From contig JBAQTC010000009.1 in the NCBI GenBank assembly GCA_049296795.1, forward strand, positions 124,001 through 188,000: DNA of 64,000 bases, in the 5' to 3' direction. The translations under genes and the position numbers were made by a program. The notes under the pieces are model-generated. The model ran no database searches. It was given only the letters and a program-made list of their open reading frames with translations, and was not told where the DNA came from. Position 1 is the stretch's first letter; every line of letters starts with the position of its first letter. The DNA comes from CAXNKH01 sp049296795. GTDB taxonomy: Bacteria > Pseudomonadota > Gammaproteobacteria > Burkholderiales > Burkholderiaceae_C. Below, piece after piece: positions 36,334-42,789 of this stretch.

Positions 36334-36364
36334 CTGGGGACTTAATTGGAATCTGACCTAATTA
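36322..36364 (+). repeat. Cassette-boundary repeat R4
   Basis: Long form of the repeat: CTGGTCTGAGGGCTGGGG then ACTTAATTGGAATCTGACC and TAATTA. It matches R5 at about 36 of 43 positions, and its core TTAATTGGAATCTGACC is shared with R1-R3. Ends the RelE/HigA cassette. Confidence 0.75.
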
Positions 36365-36624
36365 TGAAGGTATCGGGTTTTCCAACGCCAGGTAGCAACG
36401 CTGTTCGATGCCCGGGGGCTTGGGGTGGGCGGCGCAGCGGTATCAAGGAGGAATTGTCGACCAGAGGTCGGCAAGGGGGACAGCCGCGGAGCTGCCCACC
36501 TCAAGCGCCTGGGCGCACACCAGTTCACAACCAGCCTCCTTGCATCGGTACGCAGTCTCACCTGGAGGCCCTAGCTGTCATGGAATTTGAAACTCTCAGT
36601 AACTGGAATCCCCAATTACGCAAG
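36365..36624. other. Cassette interior without a supportable gene
   Basis: 260 GC-rich bases between R4 and the terminator. Open frames exist on both strands (for example 36346-36747 on plus, 36358-36561 on minus) but they have low-complexity Arg/Pro/Ser composition, no ribosome site and no recognisable motif. Short inverted repeats such as GACCAGAGGTC (36459-36469) are present. It may be a structured RNA, a decayed gene or filler; I cannot decide. Confidence 0.4.
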
Positions 36625-36654
36625 AAAAAAGCGGGGGAAGCCCCCGCTTTTTTT
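36625..36654 (-). terminator. Bidirectional rho-independent terminator downstream of pilA
   Basis: Perfect seven-pair stem GCGGGGG (36631-36637) / CCCCCGC (36641-36647), three-base loop, T7 on the plus side and A6 (T6 on minus) on the other. It lies about 65 bases beyond the pilA stop, on the far side of repeat R5. Confidence 0.85.
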
Positions 36655-36668
36655 GTGCCGCCAACCCC

Positions 36669-36712
36669 CTGGTGTGAGAGTTGGGGAATTAATTGGAATC
36701 TGAATCCAATTA
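36669..36712 (+). repeat. Cassette-boundary repeat R5
   Basis: CTGGTGTGAGAGTTGGGG then AATTAATTGGAATCTGAAT and CCAATTA. Same direction as R1-R4. Ends six bases before the pilA stop codon (36719-36721 on minus), so it lies between pilA and its terminator. Confidence 0.75.
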
Positions 36713-36718
36713 CGAGAA

Positions 36719-37162
36719 TTATGGGCAGTCACCTTGTCCCGGTTTGAATCCGCGAGTCGGGGTGCAGGTCGTCCCCGCATTAGTCCACGTCATCGCAGCC
36801 GCACCAGCTGCCATGGTCGGTGTACTGACAATGGTGAGTTGAACGCCCGCCGTAGTCGTCGCACCGGTTGTCATTGTCATGACTCCGTTGGTGACCGACG
36901 TCACAACAGTGATGTTTTTGGTGACGGCCGGAGTTGGAATGCCATTGGTTGCCATATCACAACCCGTGAGAGTTCCCGTATCCTGAGCGCATACCGCAAT
37001 CGCTGTTTTCACTGAAGCCAATTCGGTGGCTGCGCCGGCTGCACGAGTGCGCGACACATAATCGCCGTATTGCGGAATCGCAATCGCGGCCAGAATACCG
37101 ATGATGGCGACCACGATCATCAGCTCGATCAGGGTGAAGCCTTTTTGTAGCGTGTGTTTCAT
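36719..37162 (-). CDS. pilA: Type IV pilin (major pilin-like, PilA)
   Basis: 147-residue prepilin. The start at 37162 gives the class III leader MKHTLQKG, cleaved before FTLIELMIVVAIIGILAAIA with Glu5 present; this is the standard pilin spine. The globular part is Thr/Ala/Val-rich (TTGATTTAGVQLTIVSTP), unlike the neighbouring genes and likely fast evolving, and ends with a two-cysteine loop CTPTRGFKPGQGDC. GGGAG precedes the ATG. Upstream lies a sigma-54 promoter. No other pil genes are in the window. Used for twitching, attachment or DNA uptake; which one cannot be said. Confidence 0.93.
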   Translation of the reverse strand: MKHTLQKGFTLIELMIVVAIIGILAAIAIPQYGDYVSRTRAAGAATELASVKTAIAVCAQDTGTLTGCDMATNGIPTPAVTKNITVVTSVTNGVMTMTTGATTTAGVQLTIVSTPTMAAGAAAMTWTNAGTTCTPTRGFKPGQGDCP

Positions 37163-37213
37163 GAAAATCTCCCGGTTGAAAAATAAAGAAGTAGACTGAA
37201 GCACTTGACCATC

Positions 37214-37230
37214 AGCACCTTCCGTGCCAG
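37214..37230 (-). promoter_or_regulatory. Sigma-54 promoter of pilA
   Basis: Minus strand reads CTGGCACGGAAGGTGCT; the invariant GG and GC are ten bases apart as required for -24/-12. It would start transcription about 40 bases before the pilA ATG. PilS/PilR-controlled sigma-54 promoters are the known mode for pilA genes. Confidence 0.82.
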
Positions 37231-37290
37231 GCCAAAAAACGCTGAAAAAGCCCTGAAATCCGGATTTTTAGGCCTGTTTCAGGCTCTCCA

Positions 37291-37356
37291 TGACAAAAAG
37301 GTTAAAAACCGAGAAACACTTTTGTCAGTCAGGCTCTGAAGCTGACATTTTTGTCA
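37291..37356 (-). promoter_or_regulatory. TGACA/TGTCA sites upstream of pilA (candidate PilR sites)
   Basis: Four copies of TGTCA/TGACA: 37291-37295, 37323-37327, and a perfect inverted pair TGACA-TTTT-TGTCA at 37343-37356. They lie 60-125 bases upstream of the sigma-54 promoter, the usual place for an enhancer-binding protein. PilR is the natural candidate but the assignment is inference. Confidence 0.55.
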
Positions 37357-37390
37357 TGCCCACTCAAATGGAATCGAACGTTCGCGCGAG

Positions 37391-37660
37391 CTAGACCCGA
37401 CCAGCCAAGTGCAGCGAAGCGCGCAGGGTCTCGTTGATGCGCGTCTGCCAGCCCTCACCACTGGCACGCAATGCGGCCAAGACGTCGGCATCCAGGCGCA
37501 GCTTCACTGCTTGTTTCGTCATAGCCGCCTTGGGGCGACCACGGCGCACCAGCTTGTCGCCTTGATACAGGTCGGCACGTTCGAAAAATTCGTCCGTCAG
37601 CTCTGGCGCATCGTCCGGATCAGTCCAGGTAGTGGGCGTAACGCGCTTGTTCTCGGTCAT
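37391..37660 (-). CDS. brnA: BrnA-type antitoxin
   Basis: 89-residue antitoxin. N-terminal part TWTDPDDAPELTDEFFERAD binds the toxin in this family; the C-terminal part (AVKLRLDADVLAALRASGEG, RINETLRASL) is a ribbon-helix-helix-like DNA-binding domain. GAGG lies seven bases before the ATG. Overlaps brnT by 41 bases in a different frame. Its start lies well inside brnT, so translation depends on its own ribosome site. Confidence 0.92.
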   Translation of the reverse strand: MTENKRVTPTTWTDPDDAPELTDEFFERADLYQGDKLVRRGRPKAAMTKQAVKLRLDADVLAALRASGEGWQTRINETLRASLHLAGRV

Positions 37661-37892
37661 TGGCTTTCCTCATGCTGATAATGCGGTGCACCTCACCGCG
37701 CGGGGTCCACACCACGATCACAAAGAGCCCATCAAGCAAACCCACGGTAATGAAACGTGGCTCACCATACGCTGTTCTCAAATCATCGGTGGTGTAATGC
37801 CTGCCTGTAAACACCTCGCCAGCGCGGGCAAAATCTAAACCGCGCTCGACCAGAGTCTGCTCGCGCTTGCCGTAGTCGAATTCAATGCGCAT
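37620..37892 (-). CDS. brnT: BrnT-type ribonuclease toxin
   Basis: 90-residue RelE-fold toxin. Begins MRIEFDYGKREQTLVERGLD, with YGEPRFITVGLLDGLFVIVV, TPRGEVHRIISMRKAN and the Tyr-rich end typical of BrnT. First gene of brnTA. The ATG has no Shine-Dalgarno and falls at the position where transcription should start, so the mRNA is probably leaderless. Confidence 0.92.
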   Translation of the reverse strand: MRIEFDYGKREQTLVERGLDFARAGEVFTGRHYTTDDLRTAYGEPRFITVGLLDGLFVIVVWTPRGEVHRIISMRKANDREQARYAHYLD

Positions 37893-37897
37893 GTATT

Positions 37898-37934
37898 ATT
37901 GTACCCCCAAAAAATATAAATCACAAATGTGATT
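37898..37934 (-). promoter_or_regulatory. brnTA promoter and palindromic operator
   Basis: Minus strand TTGTGA (37926-37921), 17-base spacer, TACAAT (37903-37898). The -35 lies in the palindrome AATCACA-AA-TGTGATT at 37919-37934, likely bound by BrnA. Only five bases separate the -10 from the ATG at 37892. Confidence 0.75.
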
Positions 37935-37959
37935 CGACTCGATGGGCGTGCAGTGCAAT

Positions 37960-37994
37960 AAAAAAGCCTGCAGACCACTAGGATCAGACAGGCT
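37960..37994 (-). terminator. Rho-independent terminator of the terC copy 2 transcript
   Basis: Minus strand hairpin with arms AGCCTG (37994-37989) / CAGGCT (37970-37965) followed by a run of six T. It lies behind the terC tail remnant, not directly behind the intact terC. Confidence 0.6.
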
Positions 37995-38037
37995 TTGCGA
38001 CCGCCTCAATGAGCGAGTCGGCCTTTCTTAAGTCGGT

Positions 38038-38130
38038 TCAGGCAGCGGCCTTGCTGTGCCGGCCTTGCAGCCATTTGCCCAGGCCAATCACCAGAGCTGC
38101 GCCGGCGAACGCGCAAGCCGGCGTCGGCAT
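38038..38130 (-). pseudogene. Remnant 3' tail of another terC copy
   Basis: Immediately downstream of terC copy 2 and in another frame, 30 codons read MPTPACAFAGAALVIGLGKW ... SKAAA and stop. GAALVIGLGKWLQGRHSKAAA-type sequence aligns without gaps to the last 21 residues of terC copy 2 (GAALVVVLGKTMQSK ...), with 12 identities. This looks like the end of a second terC gene left by recombination or deletion. It could be translated as a short peptide, but no ribosome site is evident. Confidence 0.6.
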
Positions 38131-38150
38131 GCGGCGGGACGGCTCAGACC

Positions 38151-38846
38151 TTATGCGCTTTCTTTGGCGGTTTTGCTCTGCATGGTTTTGCCCAAAACCA
38201 CGACCAGGGCAGCACCGATGGCGCTGGCAAAGGTGACGATTTGGTGATCGATTTCGCCAAAATAGCCGACAACGGCCGGGTCGGTCAAGAGCATTTCGCC
38301 GGCCAAAAAGCCGAGCAAAGCTGCGCCGATGGTGATGATGATGGGGAAGCGCTCCATCACCTTGGTCAGCAACGTGGCGCCAAACACGATCAGCGGAATG
38401 CTGATGATCAGGCCCAAAATCAGCAAGGGCATATTACCCTTGGCAGCAGCAGCCACGGCCAGCACATTGTCCAGACTCATCACCAAATCGGCAACCAAGA
38501 TGGTGCGGATGGCGGCGGCCATGCCGTTGATTTCTTTGCCGTGGCCTTCTTCGTCGCCACCGCTTTTGAGCAAGTCAACGCCGATGTAGACCAGCAAGAC
38601 CGCGCCAATGACTTTCAGGTAAGGCATGGTCAGCAGCTGGATGGCCGCCAGCGTCAGCACAATGCGCATCACGATGGCGGCAGCACTGCCCCAAAAAATG
38701 GCTTTCTTTTGTTGCTCGGGTTTGAGCGTGCGCGCGGCCATGGCGATCACCACGGCGTTATCACCCGACAACACAATGTTGGCCAGCATAATGGCGCCAA
38801 AAGCACTCCAGAAAGCTGCCGAGGTAAAGTCAAGTCCAAAAATCAT
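38151..38846 (-). CDS. TerC family membrane protein (copy 2)
   Basis: 231-residue polytopic membrane protein. Same duplicated acidic motifs as copy 1: VLSGDNAVVIAMAARTL (about residues 27-43) and ADLVMSLDNVLAVAAAAKG (about 120-138), with a Gly/Glu/His-rich loop DLLKSGGDEEGHG between. Clearly a paralogue of the gene at 30.4 kb but not a recent duplicate. The 138-base upstream region has no GGGGAGTAG, so the manganese riboswitch controls only copy 1. Metal or tellurite-related function is inferred from family. Confidence 0.9.
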   Translation of the reverse strand: MIFGLDFTSAAFWSAFGAIMLANIVLSGDNAVVIAMAARTLKPEQQKKAIFWGSAAAIVMRIVLTLAAIQLLTMPYLKVIGAVLLVYIGVDLLKSGGDEEGHGKEINGMAAAIRTILVADLVMSLDNVLAVAAAAKGNMPLLILGLIISIPLIVFGATLLTKVMERFPIIITIGAALLGFLAGEMLLTDPAVVGYFGEIDHQIVTFASAIGAALVVVLGKTMQSKTAKESA

Positions 38847-38984
38847 GTGAGCTCCGTCAAGGTTAAGCCTCCCCTGCGTTGGGGAAGCCGATTTTATTAG
38901 GCCTCTAGTCTAGCGCGACTGGAAAGCCCAGCAATTGGTAGAACTGCGTAGTCTTCCGACTGCGCAGCTGGGTTGGGTTGGGGT

Positions 38985-39878
38985 TTACAGCAAGGCTTTG
39001 AGCAGCTTGGCCATTTCAGACGGGTTGCGCGTGACCTTGAAGCCACACTCCTCCATCACCGCCAGCTTGGCGTCGGCCGTGTCGGCACCGCCAGAGATCA
39101 AGGCGCCGGCATGACCCATGCGCTTGCCGGCGGGGGCTGTCACACCGGCAATGAAACCGACGATGGGTTTTTTCATGTTGAGCTTGCACCAGCGGGCGGC
39201 TTCGGCTTCGTCCGGGCCCCCGATTTCGCCAATCATGATGACGGCGTCGGTCTCAGGATCGTCATTGAAAGCGCGCATCACGTCGATGTGCTTCAGGCCG
39301 TTGATCGGGTCGCCGCCAATACCGACAGCGCTGGACTGACCGAGACCGATTTCGGTCAGTTGGGCCACGGCTTCGTAAGTCAGGGTGCCGGAGCGGCTGA
39401 CCACGCCAATGCGGCCTTTGCGGTGAATATGGCCCGGCATGATGCCGATCTTGATTTCATCGGGCGTGATCAAGCCCGGGCAGTTGGGGCCTAAAAGCAG
39501 GGTTTTTTTGCCACCTGCAGCCTCCTTGGCCTTCATGCGGTTGCGCAGCTCGAGCATGTCTTTGACCGGAATGCCTTCGGTAATGCAAATCGCCAGGTCC
39601 AGATCGGCTTGCACCGCTTCCCAGATGGCGGCGGCAGCGCCGGCTGGCGGCACGTAAATTACGCTCACGGTGGCGCCGGTCTCGTGCGCTGCTTCCTTGA
39701 CCGAGGCGTAAATCGGAATGTTGAAAATCGATTCGCCGGCTTTCTTGGGATTCACGCCCGCGACGAAACAGTTTTTCCCATTGGCGTATTCCTGGCACTT
39801 TTCGGTGTGGAACTGACCGGTCTTGCCGGTGATGCCCTGGGTGATGACTCGGGTGTCTTGGTTGATGTAAATGGACAT
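38985..39878 (-). CDS. sucD: Succinyl-CoA synthetase (ADP-forming) alpha subunit
   Basis: With SucC converts succinyl-CoA to succinate while making ATP in the citric acid cycle. 297 residues. CoA-binding Rossmann N-terminus (TRVITQGITGKTGQFHTEK), GPNCPGLITPDEIKIGIMPG (about residues 124-143), and the phospho-His loop MGHAGALISGG near the C-terminus. Seven bases downstream of sucC. A hairpin with arms AACTGCGTAGTC/GACTGCGCAGCT at 38942-38969 follows but lacks a U run. Confidence 0.97.
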   Translation of the reverse strand: MSIYINQDTRVITQGITGKTGQFHTEKCQEYANGKNCFVAGVNPKKAGESIFNIPIYASVKEAAHETGATVSVIYVPPAGAAAAIWEAVQADLDLAICITEGIPVKDMLELRNRMKAKEAAGGKKTLLLGPNCPGLITPDEIKIGIMPGHIHRKGRIGVVSRSGTLTYEAVAQLTEIGLGQSSAVGIGGDPINGLKHIDVMRAFNDDPETDAVIMIGEIGGPDEAEAARWCKLNMKKPIVGFIAGVTAPAGKRMGHAGALISGGADTADAKLAVMEECGFKVTRNPSEMAKLLKALL

Positions 39879-39885
39879 TGTTTTC

Positions 39886-41058
39886 TTAATCCGTTGAGGC
39901 TTTGAGTGCGGCGACTACTTTTTGCGCGGCTTCGGCCATGGTGTCGGCACTGATGATGGGCAGACCGGAGTCGGCCAGCATTTTCTTGCCCATTTCTTCG
40001 TTGGTACCCTTCATCCGGACCACCAGCGGAACGCTCAGATTGACGGCTTTGCAAGCCGTGATCACACCGGTAGCAATGGTGTCGCACTTCATGATGCCGC
40101 CAAAGATATTGACCAAAATGGCCTTGACCTTGTCGTTTTTCAGCATGATTTTGAAAGCTTCGGTCACTTTCTCGGGGGTAGCGCCGCCGCCTACGTCGAG
40201 GAAGTTGGCTGGCTCTGCGCCAAACAGCTTGATCGTGTCCATGGTCGCCATGGCCAAGCCAGCGCCATTGACCAAGCAGCCGATATTGCCGTCCAGGCTG
40301 ATGTAGGCCAAATCAAACTTGCTGGCTTCGACTTCGGCCGGATCTTCTTCGTCTAAGTCGCGGTAAGCGACGATCTCGGGGTGGCGAAACAGCGCATTGG
40401 CATCAAAGTTGAACTTGGCGTCGAGCGCCTTGATGCCGCCGTTGCCTTCCAGAATCAGGGGGTTGATCTCGACCAGCGAAGCGTCGGTCTCCATATAGAC
40501 CTGGTAGAGCTTTTGCAAAACGTCGGCGCACTGGGCGGTCGAGCTGGCGGGAACGCCGATGGCGTCGGCCAATCGACTAGCTTGCTCGGTGCCCAGGCCG
40601 GTGGCCGGGTCAACCAGTTCAGTGATGATTTTCTCGGGTGTGGAATGCGCCACTTCTTCAATGTCCATGCCGCCTTCGCTGGATACGATCAGGGCGACTT
40701 TCTGGCTCGCGCGATCGGTCACGGCTGAGACGTAATATTCTTTTCGGATGTCGGCGCCGTCTTCGATCAGCAAGCGCCGAACTTTTTGGCCTTCGCTGCC
40801 AGTTTGGTGGGTGACGAGCTGCATTCCCAGGATTTCGGAAGCCAGTTGCTTGACCTCATCAATCGAGCGCGCCAGCTTGACGCCGCCGCCTTTGCCGCGA
40901 CCGCCGGCATGAATTTGGGCTTTGACCACCCAGACCGGGCCGCCAAGTTTTTGTGCGGCTTCGACCGCTTCTTGCACGGTGAAAGCCGGAATGCCACGCG
41001 GCGTCGGCACACCAAATTGACGCAAGATTTCCTTGCCCTGGTACTCGTGAATTTTCAT
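39886..41058 (-). CDS. sucC: Succinyl-CoA synthetase (ADP-forming) beta subunit
   Basis: 390 residues from the ATG at 41058 (MKIHEYQGKEILRQFGVP); the upstream in-frame ATG at 41160 adds unrelated sequence. ATP-grasp domain with VVKAQIHAGGRGKGGGVKL (about residues 42-60), NGGIKALDAKFNFD, and C-terminal ligase domain with FGGIMKCDTIA. First gene of sucCD. Divergent from argC. Confidence 0.97.
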   Translation of the reverse strand: MKIHEYQGKEILRQFGVPTPRGIPAFTVQEAVEAAQKLGGPVWVVKAQIHAGGRGKGGGVKLARSIDEVKQLASEILGMQLVTHQTGSEGQKVRRLLIEDGADIRKEYYVSAVTDRASQKVALIVSSEGGMDIEEVAHSTPEKIITELVDPATGLGTEQASRLADAIGVPASSTAQCADVLQKLYQVYMETDASLVEINPLILEGNGGIKALDAKFNFDANALFRHPEIVAYRDLDEEDPAEVEASKFDLAYISLDGNIGCLVNGAGLAMATMDTIKLFGAEPANFLDVGGGATPEKVTEAFKIMLKNDKVKAILVNIFGGIMKCDTIATGVITACKAVNLSVPLVVRMKGTNEEMGKKMLADSGLPIISADTMAEAAQKVVAALKASTD

Positions 41059-41208
41059 GATGAATTGATCGGGGGTGAAGAAGAAATCCGTACATTGCCC
41101 ACGCCAGCGCCAGGTTTTTCGGCGGCTTGTCGGCCAGCGAGCAAGCCCGGACTGTATCATGGAGTCTTATATGAGACTTGAGCGCCCGCGCATTCCCGCT
41201 TTTTCACC

Positions 41209-42138
41209 ATGACCCTGCACCGTGTATTTATCGACGGCGAAGCCGGCACCACCGGCTTGCAAATCCGCGAGCGCCTGCAAGCCATGCCGCAGATCGAACT
41301 GCTCAGCATCGCGCCCGAGCTGCGCAAAGACCCGCTGGCCAAGCGCGGATTGATGGCCAGCGCCGATCTGGTTATTTTGTGTCTGCACGATGACGCGGCA
41401 ATCGAATCGGTGGCCATGATTGACGCCTTAGCGGGCAAACATCCCAAAATCATTGACGCTTCTACCGCCCACCGCTGCACGCCGGGCTGGGTCTTTGGTT
41501 TCCCCGAGCTGGTTAGCGGCCAACGCGAAGCGGTGCAAGCCGCCAGTCGCGTCGCCAATCCGGGTTGTTACGCCACCGGCGCGATTGCCCTGTTGCGGCC
41601 TTTGGTCGATGCCGGCTTGCTTCCCGCTGATTACCCGGTGACCCTGCCCGCGGTTAGCGGTTATTCGGGCGGCGGGCGACCCATGATCGAGGCTTACGAG
41701 CAAGGCACGGCCGCGCCTTTTGAAGCTTATGCGCTCGGCCTGCAACATAAGCACATTCCCGAAATCATCGCTTATAGCGGGCTGACGCGCAGGCCGCTGT
41801 TTGTTCCGGCAGTCGGTAATTTCCGCCAAGGCATGTTGGTGGAATTGCCGCTGCATCTGGACTTGCTGCCAGGCCGACCCCGCTTGGCCGATTTGCACGC
41901 TGCGCTTGTGCAGCATTACGCCGCCAGCCAAGCGCCGGGCGGCTGGGTCAGCGTGCAGAGCGCCACGGCTGACGGCAAGCTCGATGCAGTGGCACTGGCC
42001 GACAGCAACAAGCTGGAACTTCGGGTGTTTGGTAGCGACCAGGTCGGCCATGCCGTGCTGGTCGCGCGGCTGGACAACTTGGGCAAAGGCGCCAGCGGTG
42101 CTGCGGTGCAAAACTTGCAGCTGATGCTAGGACTCTGA
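41209..42138 (+). CDS. argC: N-acetyl-gamma-glutamyl-phosphate reductase (short type)
   Basis: NADPH-dependent third step of arginine synthesis. 309 residues, the short AGPR type 2, rather than the longer 345-residue form. RVFIDGEAGTTGLQIRERL is the nucleotide-binding start; catalytic Cys120 is in VANPGCYATGAIALL; LPAVSGYSGGGRPMIEAYE and HKHIPEI follow. Last 12 bases overlap the convergent recX. No other arg gene is nearby. Confidence 0.93.
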   Translation: MTLHRVFIDGEAGTTGLQIRERLQAMPQIELLSIAPELRKDPLAKRGLMASADLVILCLHDDAAIESVAMIDALAGKHPKIIDASTAHRCTPGWVFGFPELVSGQREAVQAASRVANPGCYATGAIALLRPLVDAGLLPADYPVTLPAVSGYSGGGRPMIEAYEQGTAAPFEAYALGLQHKHIPEIIAYSGLTRRPLFVPAVGNFRQGMLVELPLHLDLLPGRPRLADLHAALVQHYAASQAPGGWVSVQSATADGKLDAVALADSNKLELRVFGSDQVGHAVLVARLDNLGKGASGAAVQNLQLMLGL

Positions 42139-42633
42139 GTCCGGGCTTAAGTCCAGGTTTAAGTCCGGATCCAGCTCTTGCTCGTCCCCAGCAGCTACGC
42201 CGGGAACGACATGGCGCATGACGTCGGCGCCAAATCCACGCGTGAACAAAAACCGGATTTGCTTGGCACGGTCTGCAGCGCAGCTTGCTGGTACACCGAA
42301 TTTTTTGCGCCAGACTTCCTGTGCCCGCTCCCGCTCGCTGCCCTTGAGCTGGCTTAGCGCCGCTCGCACCAAGTCGGTCTCCAAGCCCTTGGCCGTCAGC
42401 TCCTGGCGCAAGCGGCTGGAGCCGAGTTTGCCCGCTTTGCGGTGCAGCACCGACTCCAGCACCCGCTGCTCACTGATAAAACCCTTGGCCTGCAAGTCGT
42501 CAAGCGCGCGCCCGAGTTCGCCCGGTTCAATCTCAAAGCGGGCCAGCTTGTGCTCGAGCTCTAACCGCGAGTGCTCCCGAGCGCCAAGCAAGCGCAGGGC
42601 ACGCGCTTTGAGCGAGGGCTGAATCAGCGCCAT
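42127..42633 (-). CDS. recX: Regulatory protein RecX
   Basis: Modulates RecA filament growth. 168 residues from the ATG at 42633 (MALIQPSLKARALRLLGARE); the further upstream in-frame start at 42699 is not supported. Helical-repeat RecX pattern: SRLELEHKLARFEIEPGELG, LQAKGFISEQRVLESVLHRK, and GFGADVMRHVV near the end, followed by an Asp-rich tail. Downstream of recA in the common recA-recX order, with 156 bases between that contain a duplicated recA tail. Confidence 0.92.
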   Translation of the reverse strand: MALIQPSLKARALRLLGAREHSRLELEHKLARFEIEPGELGRALDDLQAKGFISEQRVLESVLHRKAGKLGSSRLRQELTAKGLETDLVRAALSQLKGSERERAQEVWRKKFGVPASCAADRAKQIRFLFTRGFGADVMRHVVPGVAAGDEQELDPDLNLDLSPDSES

Positions 42634-42637
42634 GAGT

Positions 42638-42691
42638 CGTCCTGACTCAGCCAGCCTTGCCTGACAGCGGCGGCAACAAGGCAATGCCCAG
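42638..42691 (-). repeat. Duplicated recA 3' tail between recA and recX
   Basis: The 20 bases at 42672-42691 are identical to those at 42821-42840 inside the recA 3' end (LGIALLP codons). In the intergenic copy the frame continues LGIALLPPLSGKAG and stops. The intervening 129 bases are not repeated. Confidence 0.65.
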
Positions 42692-42789
42692 CGAGTCACG
42701 CCCCTTGTTTTGGCTACAGCCGGCCGCTCCCGCGACCTTCACATTCGCAAAGCGAATATGAGCTTGCGCCGAAACCGCTTCCCCGGCCA

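Noticed and set aside
36346..36747. 133-codon plus-strand frame across repeats R4 and R5
   Set aside because: Starts and ends inside repeats, runs through a rho-independent terminator and into antisense pilA, and has low-complexity composition.
34081..38150. Insertion sequence or integron in the toxin-antitoxin region
   Set aside because: No transposase or integrase frame, no long terminal inverted repeats, and the boundary repeats are too short and not attC-like.
38847..38984. A second manganese riboswitch before terC copy 2
   Set aside because: The hallmark GGGGAGTAG and the distal conserved half are both missing; only a short CCCC/GGGG hairpin is present.
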